Assembly: GCF_900163695.1 (NCBI RefSeq)
Contig: NZ_FUIC01000011.1
Coordinates: 124,001-188,000 of the forward strand
Source: Gulosibacter sp. 10
GTDB lineage: Bacteria > Actinomycetota > Actinomycetes > Actinomycetales > Microbacteriaceae
Length of the DNA: 64,000 nucleotides
Reading direction: 5' to 3'
The position numbers and the translations under genes are program-made. The notes beneath the pieces are model-generated. The model was given only the letters and a program-made list of their open reading frames with translations. It was not told where the DNA came from and ran no database searches. Every line of letters starts with the position of its first letter. Within the stretch, counting starts at the first letter, position 1. Positions 55,901 to 64,000 of this stretch are shown here, piece by piece.

Positions 55901-58264
55901 GTGAAGACCGTTGAAGAAGATTTCGATGTCGTGGTGTGCGGCGGGGGACTCGCGGGGGTGAGTGCCGCGATCGCCGCGGCCCGCCACGGGGCCCGGGTTG
56001 TGCTCGTCCACGACCGGCCGGTGCTGGGAGGGGCCTCCTCCTCGGAGGTGCGGGTCACTCCGCACGGGTCGGCGGCGTTCCACGCCTACGCGCGCGAGAC
56101 GGGGATCATCGCCGAGACGCTCATCGAGGAGCGGTCGCGCAACCACGAGAAGATCCGCGAGAACGGGTGGACCAACAGCGTGTGGGACCTGACGCTGTAC
56201 GACTTCGTCATGCAGACGCCGGGGCTGACCCTCCACCTCAACACCCCGGTCGAGCAGGTCGAGGTCGAGGACGGCCGTATCCGCTCGGTCACCGCCCGCA
56301 CGCTCCAGGCGGAGCTGCTGCGCACGATCACCGGCCGGATGTTCATCGACTGCACCGGGGACGGGACGCTGGGCGACCTCGCCGGCTGCGAGTCCCGCCA
56401 CGGCATCGAGGCGCGGGACGAGTTCGACGAGCCCTCGGCCCCCGAGGAGGCGTCCGAGGGCACCATGGGCAGCTCGCTGCACTTCAAGACGGTCGACACC
56501 GGCGCGCCGGTCGACTTCACCCCGCCGCCGTGGGCGGCGAAGTACACCGACCCGGAGTTCTTCCGCTCCGGCGGACGCATCGCGAAGACGCTCGCGAGCG
56601 GCTACTGGTGGATCGAGATCGGGCCGCCGTGGAACACGATCGCCGACAACGAGGAGATCCGCCATGAGCTTACCCGGCAGGTGCTCGGCATCTGGGACTG
56701 GTACAAGAACCACGACCCCGAGTGGTCGCCGCGCGCGCGGAACATCGCCCTCGACTGGATCGGCCAGGTGCCCGGCAAGCGCGAGAGCCGCCGGCTGATG
56801 GGGCAGCGGCTCCTCACCGAGCACGACCTGCTCACCGCCCCCGCCTACGAGGACGAGATCGCCTTCGGCGGCTGGTACATCGACCTGCACTCCATCGGCG
56901 GGCTCTACGAGAAGGAGGCGGAGCCGCTCACGAGCGCCCGCCACGACGACAACTCGAGCTCGCTGGGCGAGACGAAGTACGTGGGGCCCTTCGGCATCCC
57001 GCTCGGCGCGCTCGTGAGCAAGGACGTCTCGAATCTGCTCTTCGCCGGGCGGAACATCAGCGCCACGCACGTGGCGCTCGGCTCGCTGCGGGTGCAGGGG
57101 ACCACGGCCGTGATGGGGCAGGCGGTCGGCACGTTCGCCGCCCTCGCGCACGACCGCGCCGAGGACGGCGCGCGGGCGGCGGCCGAGCGGGTCGTGCACG
57201 ACCTGCAGCAGACCCTCCTGCGGGACGGCTGCTTCCTGCCGCACGTGGCCGTCGACGACGCCGAGGAGCTCGCGAGCCGGGCCCGGATCACCGCGAGCTC
57301 GACCTTCGCCTCCTCGGGCGCGGGGCCCGACAGCACCACGGAGCTCGGCGGCCTCGACTACTGGCGCGACTACCCGATCTTCCCCCACGACGGCAGGCTC
57401 GAGCGCCAGCTCGGGCAGTTCGCGGCCGTGGGCGACGGGCAGGGGGTCGACTCGGTCTCGCTGTGCGTGACCAATCACGGCGCGGCCGAGCGCCCCATGG
57501 CCGTGACGATCTACGGGGCGCCCGATATCTGGACCTACGCCTCCGTCCCGGGCGAGGCCCTGCGCGAGCGCACGGTGACCGTCGAGCCGGGCGCGCAGCG
57601 CTGGATCGACGTGGACCTCGGCCTGCGTCCCGAGGAGCTCGAGAACGTGCACTACCTCCGCATCACGGCGGATGCCGCGGAGGACCTCGAATGGCTCGTC
57701 AGCCCCGCGGTGCTCCCCGGCCAGATCGCGACCTACGAGGTCGCGCCCGGCCGCCACCGCCGCTTCGGCGGGGGAGCCACCCTCAGCCACCGGGTGTCGC
57801 CGCCGCAGGAGGCCTACTCGGCCGAGCAGGTCGTCAACGGCGTCACCCGGCCGCACCGCGCCACGAACCTCTGGCGCTCGGCGGCCTCCGGCGCCGAGGA
57901 GTGGCTCGAGCTCGCCTGGGACGAGCCGCAGACCCTCGGCCAGGTGCAGCTGACCTTCGCGGGGCACCTGCTGCGCGAGTACCACGCCTGCCCGCCGCTG
58001 TACCGCGACCCGCAGTGCGTGCGCGACTACCGGATCGAGATCGACGGCGGCGAGGGCTGGCGGACCGTGGCGGCGGTGCGGGGCAACTACCAGACCCGTG
58101 CGGTGCACGAATTCCCGCAGCAGCGCGCCGATCGACTGCGGGTCGTGTTCGAGGCCACCAACGGCGACCCCTCGGCGGCGCTCTACGAGATCCGCGCGTA
58201 CGGCGACCCGGTCTGCACGACCGCGGGCGTCCTCACGGCAGGCGAGGGCCATGACGGAGATTAG
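55901..58264 (+). CDS. FAD-dependent oxidoreductase (FAD_oxidored) with C-terminal beta-sandwich
   Basis: A 787-residue protein. Residues 1-430 form an FAD_oxidored (PF12831-like) flavoprotein: DVVVCGGGLAGVSAAIAAARHG, VHDRPVLGGASSSEV, FIDCTGDGTLGDLAGCES and LLFAGRNISATHVALGS. From about 460 to 780 the sequence looks like one or two discoidin/F5-8C-type beta-sandwiches, which in other proteins bind sugars. The GTG at 55901 follows AAAGGA. It is first in an operon with a carbohydrate-type ABC importer and overlaps the first permease by 14 bases. The substrate is unknown and no glycosidase is present. Confidence 0.85.
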   Translation: MKTVEEDFDVVVCGGGLAGVSAAIAAARHGARVVLVHDRPVLGGASSSEVRVTPHGSAAFHAYARETGIIAETLIEERSRNHEKIRENGWTNSVWDLTLYDFVMQTPGLTLHLNTPVEQVEVEDGRIRSVTARTLQAELLRTITGRMFIDCTGDGTLGDLAGCESRHGIEARDEFDEPSAPEEASEGTMGSSLHFKTVDTGAPVDFTPPPWAAKYTDPEFFRSGGRIAKTLASGYWWIEIGPPWNTIADNEEIRHELTRQVLGIWDWYKNHDPEWSPRARNIALDWIGQVPGKRESRRLMGQRLLTEHDLLTAPAYEDEIAFGGWYIDLHSIGGLYEKEAEPLTSARHDDNSSSLGETKYVGPFGIPLGALVSKDVSNLLFAGRNISATHVALGSLRVQGTTAVMGQAVGTFAALAHDRAEDGARAAAERVVHDLQQTLLRDGCFLPHVAVDDAEELASRARITASSTFASSGAGPDSTTELGGLDYWRDYPIFPHDGRLERQLGQFAAVGDGQGVDSVSLCVTNHGAAERPMAVTIYGAPDIWTYASVPGEALRERTVTVEPGAQRWIDVDLGLRPEELENVHYLRITADAAEDLEWLVSPAVLPGQIATYEVAPGRHRRFGGGATLSHRVSPPQEAYSAEQVVNGVTRPHRATNLWRSAASGAEEWLELAWDEPQTLGQVQLTFAGHLLREYHACPPLYRDPQCVRDYRIEIDGGEGWRTVAAVRGNYQTRAVHEFPQQRADRLRVVFEATNGDPSAALYEIRAYGDPVCTTAGVLTAGEGHDGD

Positions 58265-59195
58265 GAACCACGCGCGGACGGCGCGGCCCGGCACCCGGGT
58301 CGCGCCGGCCCGGCGCCGGCCGATGTCCCGTCGCACCTTCGCGATCATCCTGATCCTGCCCGCGCTGCTCGTCTTCGCGGCGGTGATCGGCTACCCCTTC
58401 ATCCAATCCCTCATCTCCGGCTTCTTCCAGGGCTCCCTGCTCAACGACGAGCGGACCTTCGTCGGGCTCGACAACGTGGTCGGCATGGTCACGACCGGGA
58501 GCTTCTGGGCGATGGTCGCCCAGACCGGCATCTTCGTGGTCCTCTCGACCCTCGGCGCGCTCCTGCTGGCACTGGCGCTGGCTCTCGCGCTGAACACCAG
58601 GATCTCGGGCGCGGGCTTCTGGCGCACGACCTTCCTCATCCCGTGGATCGTCCCCGGCGTCGTGGTCTCGTTCCTCTGGTCCTGGATCTTCAACACCAAC
58701 TACGGCCTGCTCAACACCGTGGTCGGCGCGCTGGGCGGGCCGCAGGAGACGAACTGGCTGAACGACCCGGGCCTCGCGATGGCCGCGATCATCATCGCCA
58801 AGATCTGGCACTCCTTCCCCTGGATGGCGGTGCTGCTCATGGCGGCGATGCAGTCCATCCCCGCCGAGACGCACGACGCCGCGGCGGTGGACGGGGCGCG
58901 GGGCTGGCGCAAGCAGGTGCACATCATCCTGCCGCAGATCAAGGCCGCCATCGCCCTGACGGTGCTGCTCGAGCTCATCTGGGGCCTGCAGCACTTCGAG
59001 ATCCCCTACGTGATGACGGGCGGCGGACCGGTCGGCTCCACGACGACGCTGTCGATCGGCCTCTACAAGCAGGCCTTCACCAACTACGACCTCGGCCAGG
59101 CCGGCGCCATCGGCGTGGCGTGGACCGTGATCATGGCCGTGCTCGCCATCTTCTACGCCGTGTACTCGATCCGGGAAGAGAAGGCCTCGCGATGA
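58251..59195 (+). CDS. Carbohydrate-type ABC transporter permease 1
   Basis: A 314-residue permease of the MalF/UgpA class with six membrane spans after a basic N-terminal tail. The EAA loop is in AETHDAAAVDGARGWRKQVHIILPQ. Its start overlaps the FAD oxidoreductase gene by 14 bases and its end overlaps permease 2 by 4 bases. It pairs with permease 2 to form the channel. Confidence 0.92.
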   Translation: MTEIRNHARTARPGTRVAPARRRPMSRRTFAIILILPALLVFAAVIGYPFIQSLISGFFQGSLLNDERTFVGLDNVVGMVTTGSFWAMVAQTGIFVVLSTLGALLLALALALALNTRISGAGFWRTTFLIPWIVPGVVVSFLWSWIFNTNYGLLNTVVGALGGPQETNWLNDPGLAMAAIIIAKIWHSFPWMAVLLMAAMQSIPAETHDAAAVDGARGWRKQVHIILPQIKAAIALTVLLELIWGLQHFEIPYVMTGGGPVGSTTTLSIGLYKQAFTNYDLGQAGAIGVAWTVIMAVLAIFYAVYSIREEKASR

Positions 59196-60064
59196 CCGCT
59201 CCCGCAACCGCTATCCGCTCCGACTCCCCTCGCCCCGCCTCGAAGGCGCGGCGGACGCGGCCCTGGGCCGCCTACTGGACGATCGGGCTGCTGAGCCTGT
59301 TCGCCTTCATCCCCGTGGCGTGGATGCTCGTCACCGCGTTCACCGCCGAGGAGGGGATCTTCGAGCGCACGCTCCTGACCGACCGCCCCTGGACCCTCGA
59401 GAACTTCTCGGCGGTGCTCACCGACCCGACGCTGCTGCGGTTCATCGGCAACGGCCTGTTCGTCTCCATCACCACCGCGGTGGTGAGCCTGATGATCGGC
59501 TTCCTCGCGGGGTACTCGTTCTCGAAGTTCCGCTACCGCGGGCGCTCGATCGCGATGTACACGCTGCTGCTCGCGCAGATGGTGCCGGAGGTGCTCCTGC
59601 TGCTCACCCTGTTCAGCACGATGGCCGCCCTCGGGGTGCTCGACACCTATCCCGCGCTGATCGTCTCCTACACCACCTTCACGCTGCCGCTGTCGGTGCT
59701 CATGATGAAGAACGCGTTCGACTCCGTGCCGGACGAGCTCATCGAGGCCGGGCGCGTGGACGGCGCCTCGGAGTGGCGGATCATGAACTCGCTGGTGTTC
59801 CCCGTGGTGAAGACCTCCATGGTCGCCGTGTGCATGTTCGCCTTCATCCGCGCCTGGAACGACCTCGTCTACGCGCTCACCCTCGTCGACACGGCCAAGC
59901 AGACGCTGCCGGCGGGGCTCACGATGACGTACGTCGGCGAGTTCCAGGTGCAGTACGGCGAGATGATGGCCGCCTCGCTGCTCAGCTCGATCCCCGTCAT
60001 CGCCATCTTCCTGATCTTCCAGAAGCACTTCGTCAGCGGTGCGCTCTCGGGGTCAATCAAGTAG
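59192..60064 (+). CDS. Carbohydrate-type ABC transporter permease 2
   Basis: A 290-residue permease of the MalG/UgpE class with six membrane spans. The EAA loop is PDELIEAGRVDGASEWRIMNSLVFP. It forms the second half of the channel with the preceding gene, with which it overlaps by 4 bases. The substrate-binding protein gene begins 54 bases later. Confidence 0.92.
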   Translation: MTAPATAIRSDSPRPASKARRTRPWAAYWTIGLLSLFAFIPVAWMLVTAFTAEEGIFERTLLTDRPWTLENFSAVLTDPTLLRFIGNGLFVSITTAVVSLMIGFLAGYSFSKFRYRGRSIAMYTLLLAQMVPEVLLLLTLFSTMAALGVLDTYPALIVSYTTFTLPLSVLMMKNAFDSVPDELIEAGRVDGASEWRIMNSLVFPVVKTSMVAVCMFAFIRAWNDLVYALTLVDTAKQTLPAGLTMTYVGEFQVQYGEMMAASLLSSIPVIAIFLIFQKHFVSGALSGSIK

Positions 60065-60118
60065 CAGCCGTTGCGCGCATCCGTCGCGGACGGATGCCGA
60101 GCGAACAAAGGAGTTCCA

Positions 60119-61405
60119 ATGCAATCACGACCTGCGGGGCCGGGCCCGGACGGGGCGATGTCCCGCCGCTCCCTGCTCAAGCTGGCCGGCCTCGGGGCGC
60201 TCGGCCTCGGCGCCCTCTCCCTGACCGGCTGCGGGCGGAATCCCGCCGACCCGGCCGGCTCCGACACCTCCACCGTGTTCACGTCCTGGACGCTCGGCAA
60301 CGAGAACCAGGCGCCGCAGCTCACGGCGATGCTCGACGAGTTCGCCGCCGCCAACTCGGTGAGCGTGGGGACCACGAACTACCCCTACCACCAGTACCTC
60401 GACCAGATCGTGCTGAAGGCCCGCAGCGGCAAGCTCAGCGGCGTGCTGCACCTCGACGAGGAGTGGCTCTCGACGCTCGCGACGGCCGGGGTGCTCCGCC
60501 CCGTGGAGAGCCTCTACGACGCCTCGCTCTACCCCGACGTGGTCGACGACTCCGGCGTGTACCGCGGCCGGCGGCTCTCGATGCCGTGGGCCTACTCGGG
60601 CCTCGGGCTCGTGAGCAACGGCGAGCTGCTCGCCGAGGCGGGCGTCGGCGGGCAGGACCTCACCACGCCCGAGGGCTTCTACGGGGCGCTGAAGAGGATC
60701 AAGGCGCTGGACCCCTCGATCGTGCCCTATGCGCCGAGCACGCACGTGCAGCAGATCAAGGACATCATCCCCTGGATGTGGGCCTTCGGCGGCACGATCG
60801 TCCGGAACGGCACCGTCACGGTCGGGGACGAGGGCTCGCTCGAGGCGCTCGACTACTGGAAGCGGCTGCTCGACGAGGGGCTCATCCAGGCCGGGATGCT
60901 GCGCGAGGACGCGCGCACGCTGTTCGGGCAGGGCCGGGCCGCGATCTACGACGACGCCCCGCAGGCGATCCGGGTCATCCCCGACCAGTCGCCCGACGCG
61001 GGCATCGAGGCGAAGATGGCGCCCGTGCCGCGGCCCGGCGGGCTCTGCCTCTCGTGGAGCCAGCCGCTCGTCGTGCTCGACGACTCCCCGGCGAGCGCGG
61101 CCCTCGCCCAGTACCTCTCCACCGACGAGGGCGCGCTGCAGACGGCCTTCGAGGTGATCGGCCAGCCGCCCGCGCTCAGCAGCGCGTCGGCGCGGCCCTG
61201 GATCACCGGCAACGCCTTCCTCCAGCGGTGGAACGAGATGGTGCTGCCCCAGGCCCGGACGAACCCGCTGTGGACGTTCCCGGCCGCCACCGCCGCCCAG
61301 ACGCGGTTCAACGAGGAGGTCGAGGCGGCGCTCGCGGGCGCCAAGAGCGCGAGCAGCGCGATGCGCACGGCCCGCGAGGACCTCCAGACCATGCTCACCA
61401 TCTGA
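60119..61405 (+). CDS. Tat-exported solute-binding lipoprotein
   Basis: A 428-residue extracellular solute-binding protein of the carbohydrate type (family 1). The signal peptide carries a twin-arginine motif SRRSLLK (residues 15-21) and then a lipobox LTGC with Cys38, so export is probably by the Tat pathway followed by lipid anchoring. The mature part fits a periplasmic binding fold (VFTSWTLGNENQAPQLTAMLDEF near the start, TPEGFYGALKRIKALDP in the middle). AAAGGAG precedes the ATG. The ligand is unknown. Confidence 0.88.
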   Translation: MQSRPAGPGPDGAMSRRSLLKLAGLGALGLGALSLTGCGRNPADPAGSDTSTVFTSWTLGNENQAPQLTAMLDEFAAANSVSVGTTNYPYHQYLDQIVLKARSGKLSGVLHLDEEWLSTLATAGVLRPVESLYDASLYPDVVDDSGVYRGRRLSMPWAYSGLGLVSNGELLAEAGVGGQDLTTPEGFYGALKRIKALDPSIVPYAPSTHVQQIKDIIPWMWAFGGTIVRNGTVTVGDEGSLEALDYWKRLLDEGLIQAGMLREDARTLFGQGRAAIYDDAPQAIRVIPDQSPDAGIEAKMAPVPRPGGLCLSWSQPLVVLDDSPASAALAQYLSTDEGALQTAFEVIGQPPALSSASARPWITGNAFLQRWNEMVLPQARTNPLWTFPAATAAQTRFNEEVEAALAGAKSASSAMRTAREDLQTMLTI

Positions 61406-61433
61406 CCGACGCAGAAGAATCGAAGGACACACC

Positions 61434-62552
<1,119 letters not shown>

Positions 62553-62595
62553 CCAGGCGGGGCCGGCGGCGGGCGCCGCGCCGGCCCGAATGACC

Positions 62596-62642
62596 GGGCC
62601 GGGCCCCGCGGACCCCACAGACTCCTCCGCGGGGCCCGGCCC
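62596..62642 (+). terminator. Terminator-like hairpin after the ABC operon
   Basis: GGGCCGGGCCCCGCGGA pairs with its exact complement 13 nt later, a 17-bp GC-rich stem. There is no T-run. Confidence 0.6.
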
Positions 62643-62664
62643 TCATCCCCGCCCCGCCGCCGCA

Positions 62665-62670
62665 TACAAT
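62665..62670 (+). promoter_or_regulatory. -10 box of leaderless acetyltransferase promoter
   Basis: TACAAT is followed by 6 nt and the ATG at 62677. Confidence 0.6.
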
Positions 62671-62676
62671 CGGGCG

Positions 62677-63351
62677 ATGACAACGAATCGTCTCGTCGAG
62701 CTGTGGCCCGCCGCAGGCATCCGGGTGCGGGCCGGCGACCTCGAGCTGCGCTGGATCGACGACGAGCTGCTCCTCGACCTCGCAGAGCTCGCCGGCCGGG
62801 GCGTGCACGAGGAGCGCGCGATGCCCTTCGAGACGCCCTGGGCCCGTGGCGGCGCGCGGGAGATCGCGCAGCGCGTGCTGGTGTACCAGTGGGCGGCGCG
62901 CACCCGCGTCGACCGCGAGCGGCTGACGCTCGAGCTCGGCGTGCTGCTCGACGGGCGGCCCGTGGGCGTCCAGAGCGCCGCCGGCGCCGACTGGCCGACG
63001 CTCCGGGAGGTCGAGACCGGGTCGTGGCTCGGCCTGGAGCACCAGGGCCGCGGGATCGGCCGCCGCATGCGCGCGCTCATGCTCCACTTCTGGTTCGAGG
63101 CGATGGGCGCGGAGTGCGTGACCTCGGCGGCCTTCGCCGACAACTCCGCGTCCAACGCCGTCTCGCTGCGCACCGGCTACGAGCCGGACGGCCGTCAGCG
63201 CGTCGTGCGCGAGGGCTCGGAGGCCGTGCAGCACCGCTACCGGATGAGCCGGGCGCGCTGGCTCGAGGTGCGCGAGGCGAACCGGGCCCTCATCGGCGCC
63301 GAGGTCGAGACGGAGGGCGTCGAGGCGCTCCTCGCGCAGCTCGAGGCCTGA
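62677..63351 (+). CDS. GNAT-family N-acetyltransferase
   Basis: A 224-residue GNAT acetyltransferase. The acetyl-CoA site is in WLGLEHQGRGIGRRMRALMLHF (Q/RxxGxG/A signature QGRGIG), followed by the conserved ADNSASNAVSLRTGYEPDG segment. It resembles the RimJ/RimL-like group. The target amine is unknown. It is a single gene with a leaderless-type promoter directly after the ABC operon's hairpin. Confidence 0.88.
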   Translation: MTTNRLVELWPAAGIRVRAGDLELRWIDDELLLDLAELAGRGVHEERAMPFETPWARGGAREIAQRVLVYQWAARTRVDRERLTLELGVLLDGRPVGVQSAAGADWPTLREVETGSWLGLEHQGRGIGRRMRALMLHFWFEAMGAECVTSAAFADNSASNAVSLRTGYEPDGRQRVVREGSEAVQHRYRMSRARWLEVREANRALIGAEVETEGVEALLAQLEA

Positions 63352-63406
63352 GCGCGCCGGGCGGAAAGATCGGTGCGGGAAGGGGGCATCGCACGCACAG
63401 AATTCC

Positions 63407-63444
63407 GTATACGATAATCGGTGGTTTTTGTATACGCTATCGGT
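63407..63444 (+). promoter_or_regulatory. Direct-repeat operator and leaderless promoter of the toxin-antitoxin pair
   Basis: GTATACG-N3-ATCGGT (63407-63422) and GTATACG-N2-ATCGGT (63430-63444) are direct repeats 23 bp apart. The second contains TACGCT (63433-63438), 6 nt before the ATG at 63445. Antitoxin binding here would repress its own promoter (inferred from how such modules work). Confidence 0.6.
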
Positions 63445-63714
63445 ATGAGCGAGCATTTCCTGCACGGCAAGCCCGTGACCGACGAGCAGATCCAGGCCTG
63501 GGCGGATGAGGCCGAGCGCGGATACGATCCCGCAACGCTGTCGAAGCCGCGTCGCGGGCGTCCTCCGGTGGGTGACGGGCCGGGCGTCGTCGTGCCGGTG
63601 CGGCTCGATGCCGCGACGATCGAGGCGCTGACCGAGCGCGCAGAAGCCGAAGGCATCACCAACCGTTCGGACGCGATCCGCGCCGCGGTGCGCGCGTGGG
63701 TGCATGTCGCCTGA
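63445..63714 (+). CDS. Ribbon-helix-helix antitoxin
   Basis: An 89-residue protein. The C-terminal 45 residues form a ribbon-helix-helix DNA-binding unit (VPVRLDAATIEALTERAEAEG, ITNRSDAIRAAVRAWV). The N-terminal part (MSEHFLHGKPVTDEQIQAW) should contact the toxin. ATG 63445 is preferred over the upstream GTG because it fits a leaderless start and leaves the operator repeats outside the gene. It overlaps the next gene by 11 bases. Confidence 0.82.
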   Translation: MSEHFLHGKPVTDEQIQAWADEAERGYDPATLSKPRRGRPPVGDGPGVVVPVRLDAATIEALTERAEAEGITNRSDAIRAAVRAWVHVA

Positions 63715-63961
63715 TCTGCACCGGTCTGCACGAAAGCACTATCGCCGCGATCGGCTCGACGACGACGCAGTCCGATATGCCGCCCTCCATGTCTTCCACT
63801 CGCGCCCGCTCGACGACGAAGAAGACCCCCGGCGCTGGCTGATGATCGGTACGGATCCTTCCGGAAGACTCCTCGAACTCGTGACGCTGATCTACGACGA
63901 CGGCTACGAATTGATCATCCACGCGATGAAGGCGCGTCCCCGGTACCTCGACGAGCTCTGA
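63704..63961 (+). CDS. Small toxin-like protein (BrnT-like fold pattern)
   Basis: An 85-residue basic/acidic protein. The strand pattern is PRRWLMIGTDPSGRLLELVTLIYDD followed by GYELIIHAMKARPRYLDEL in two pieces, like the RNase-type toxins of the BrnT/RelE-related groups (a Gly-Arg-x-Leu-Glu-Leu strand and an IxxAMKAR ending). The start overlaps the ribbon-helix-helix gene by 11 bases, as expected for a toxin gene second in a module. No activity can be claimed from sequence alone. Confidence 0.72.
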   Translation: MSPDLHRSARKHYRRDRLDDDAVRYAALHVFHSRPLDDEEDPRRWLMIGTDPSGRLLELVTLIYDDGYELIIHAMKARPRYLDEL

Positions 63962-64000
63962 TCCCCGACGGCGTTTCGGTTCTGCACACTGCGGGGGATG

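Overview
The window looks like a chromosomal segment of a high-GC Gram-positive actinobacterium. The best guess is a Leucobacter-like member of the Microbacteriaceae. The support is the strong G/C bias at third codon positions, a full menaquinone gene set, system II cytochrome c maturation genes, a 436-residue archaeal-type AspRS, and many TANNNT -10 boxes placed 6-7 nt before a start codon, which implies leaderless mRNAs. The genus is an inference, not a proof.

Layout. 1-480: the end of a toxin-antitoxin pair with a VapC-like PIN toxin. 516-6938: aspS, then a phosphatase, a TlpA-like thioredoxin lipoprotein, CcdA, ResB and CcsB for cytochrome c maturation. 6939-11525: repeat-rich gaps around a winged-helix regulator with a membrane protein, a PH-like membrane protein, and an ECF sigma factor coupled to Ogt. 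11616-13065: a more AT-rich Fic gene with three 72-bp tandem repeats at its 5' side. 13142-19377: menC and a thiamine-salvage block (ThiYXZ importer, two TenA proteins, ThiD) under two TPP riboswitches. 19533-22175: a small membrane protein, menB and menE. 22172-31718: a MetNIQ-type importer in one operon with a flavin amine oxidase, an aminotransferase and two luciferase-like proteins, divergent from an M19 dipeptidase and an aldo/keto reductase. 31755-40596: menA, menD, menF, menG, a polyprenyl diphosphate synthase and FprA. 41512-45613: a gamma-glutamyltransferase, MHS transporter and LacI operon. 46220-52178: cardiolipin synthase, YajQ, a ZIP transporter, an IolE-like TIM barrel, a butanediol-type dehydrogenase and an aldo/keto reductase. 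52284-54610: tRNA-Tyr, a membrane-anchored M23 peptidase, tRNA-Thr and tRNA-Met. 54655-62552: a LacI regulator and a carbohydrate-type ABC importer operon headed by an FAD oxidoreductase. 62677-63961: an acetyltransferase and a ribbon-helix-helix/toxin pair.

How the genes work together. MenF, MenD, MenC, MenE, MenB, MenA and MenG give menaquinone from chorismate, with the polyprenyl synthase probably supplying the side chain. The TlpA/CcdA/ResB/CcsB set matures the c-type cytochromes that use it. The thi genes fit uptake and recycling of thiamine pyrimidine fragments. Three separate uptake-plus-enzyme operons (29 kb, 41 kb and 56 kb) look like nutrient scavenging modules, two of them with LacI regulators.

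The most unusual feature is a family of palindromic intergenic elements. Ten copies (7186, 7446, 9319, 40666, 40830, 40942, 41165, 45670, 45878, 45980) all span exactly 53 bp. Each has arms close to GGGGCGAATAGCC and GGCTATTCGTCCC around a 27-bp variable centre, all lie in the same polarity, and two copies carry paired compensating changes. They occur only in four long gaps that are otherwise full of short tandem repeats.
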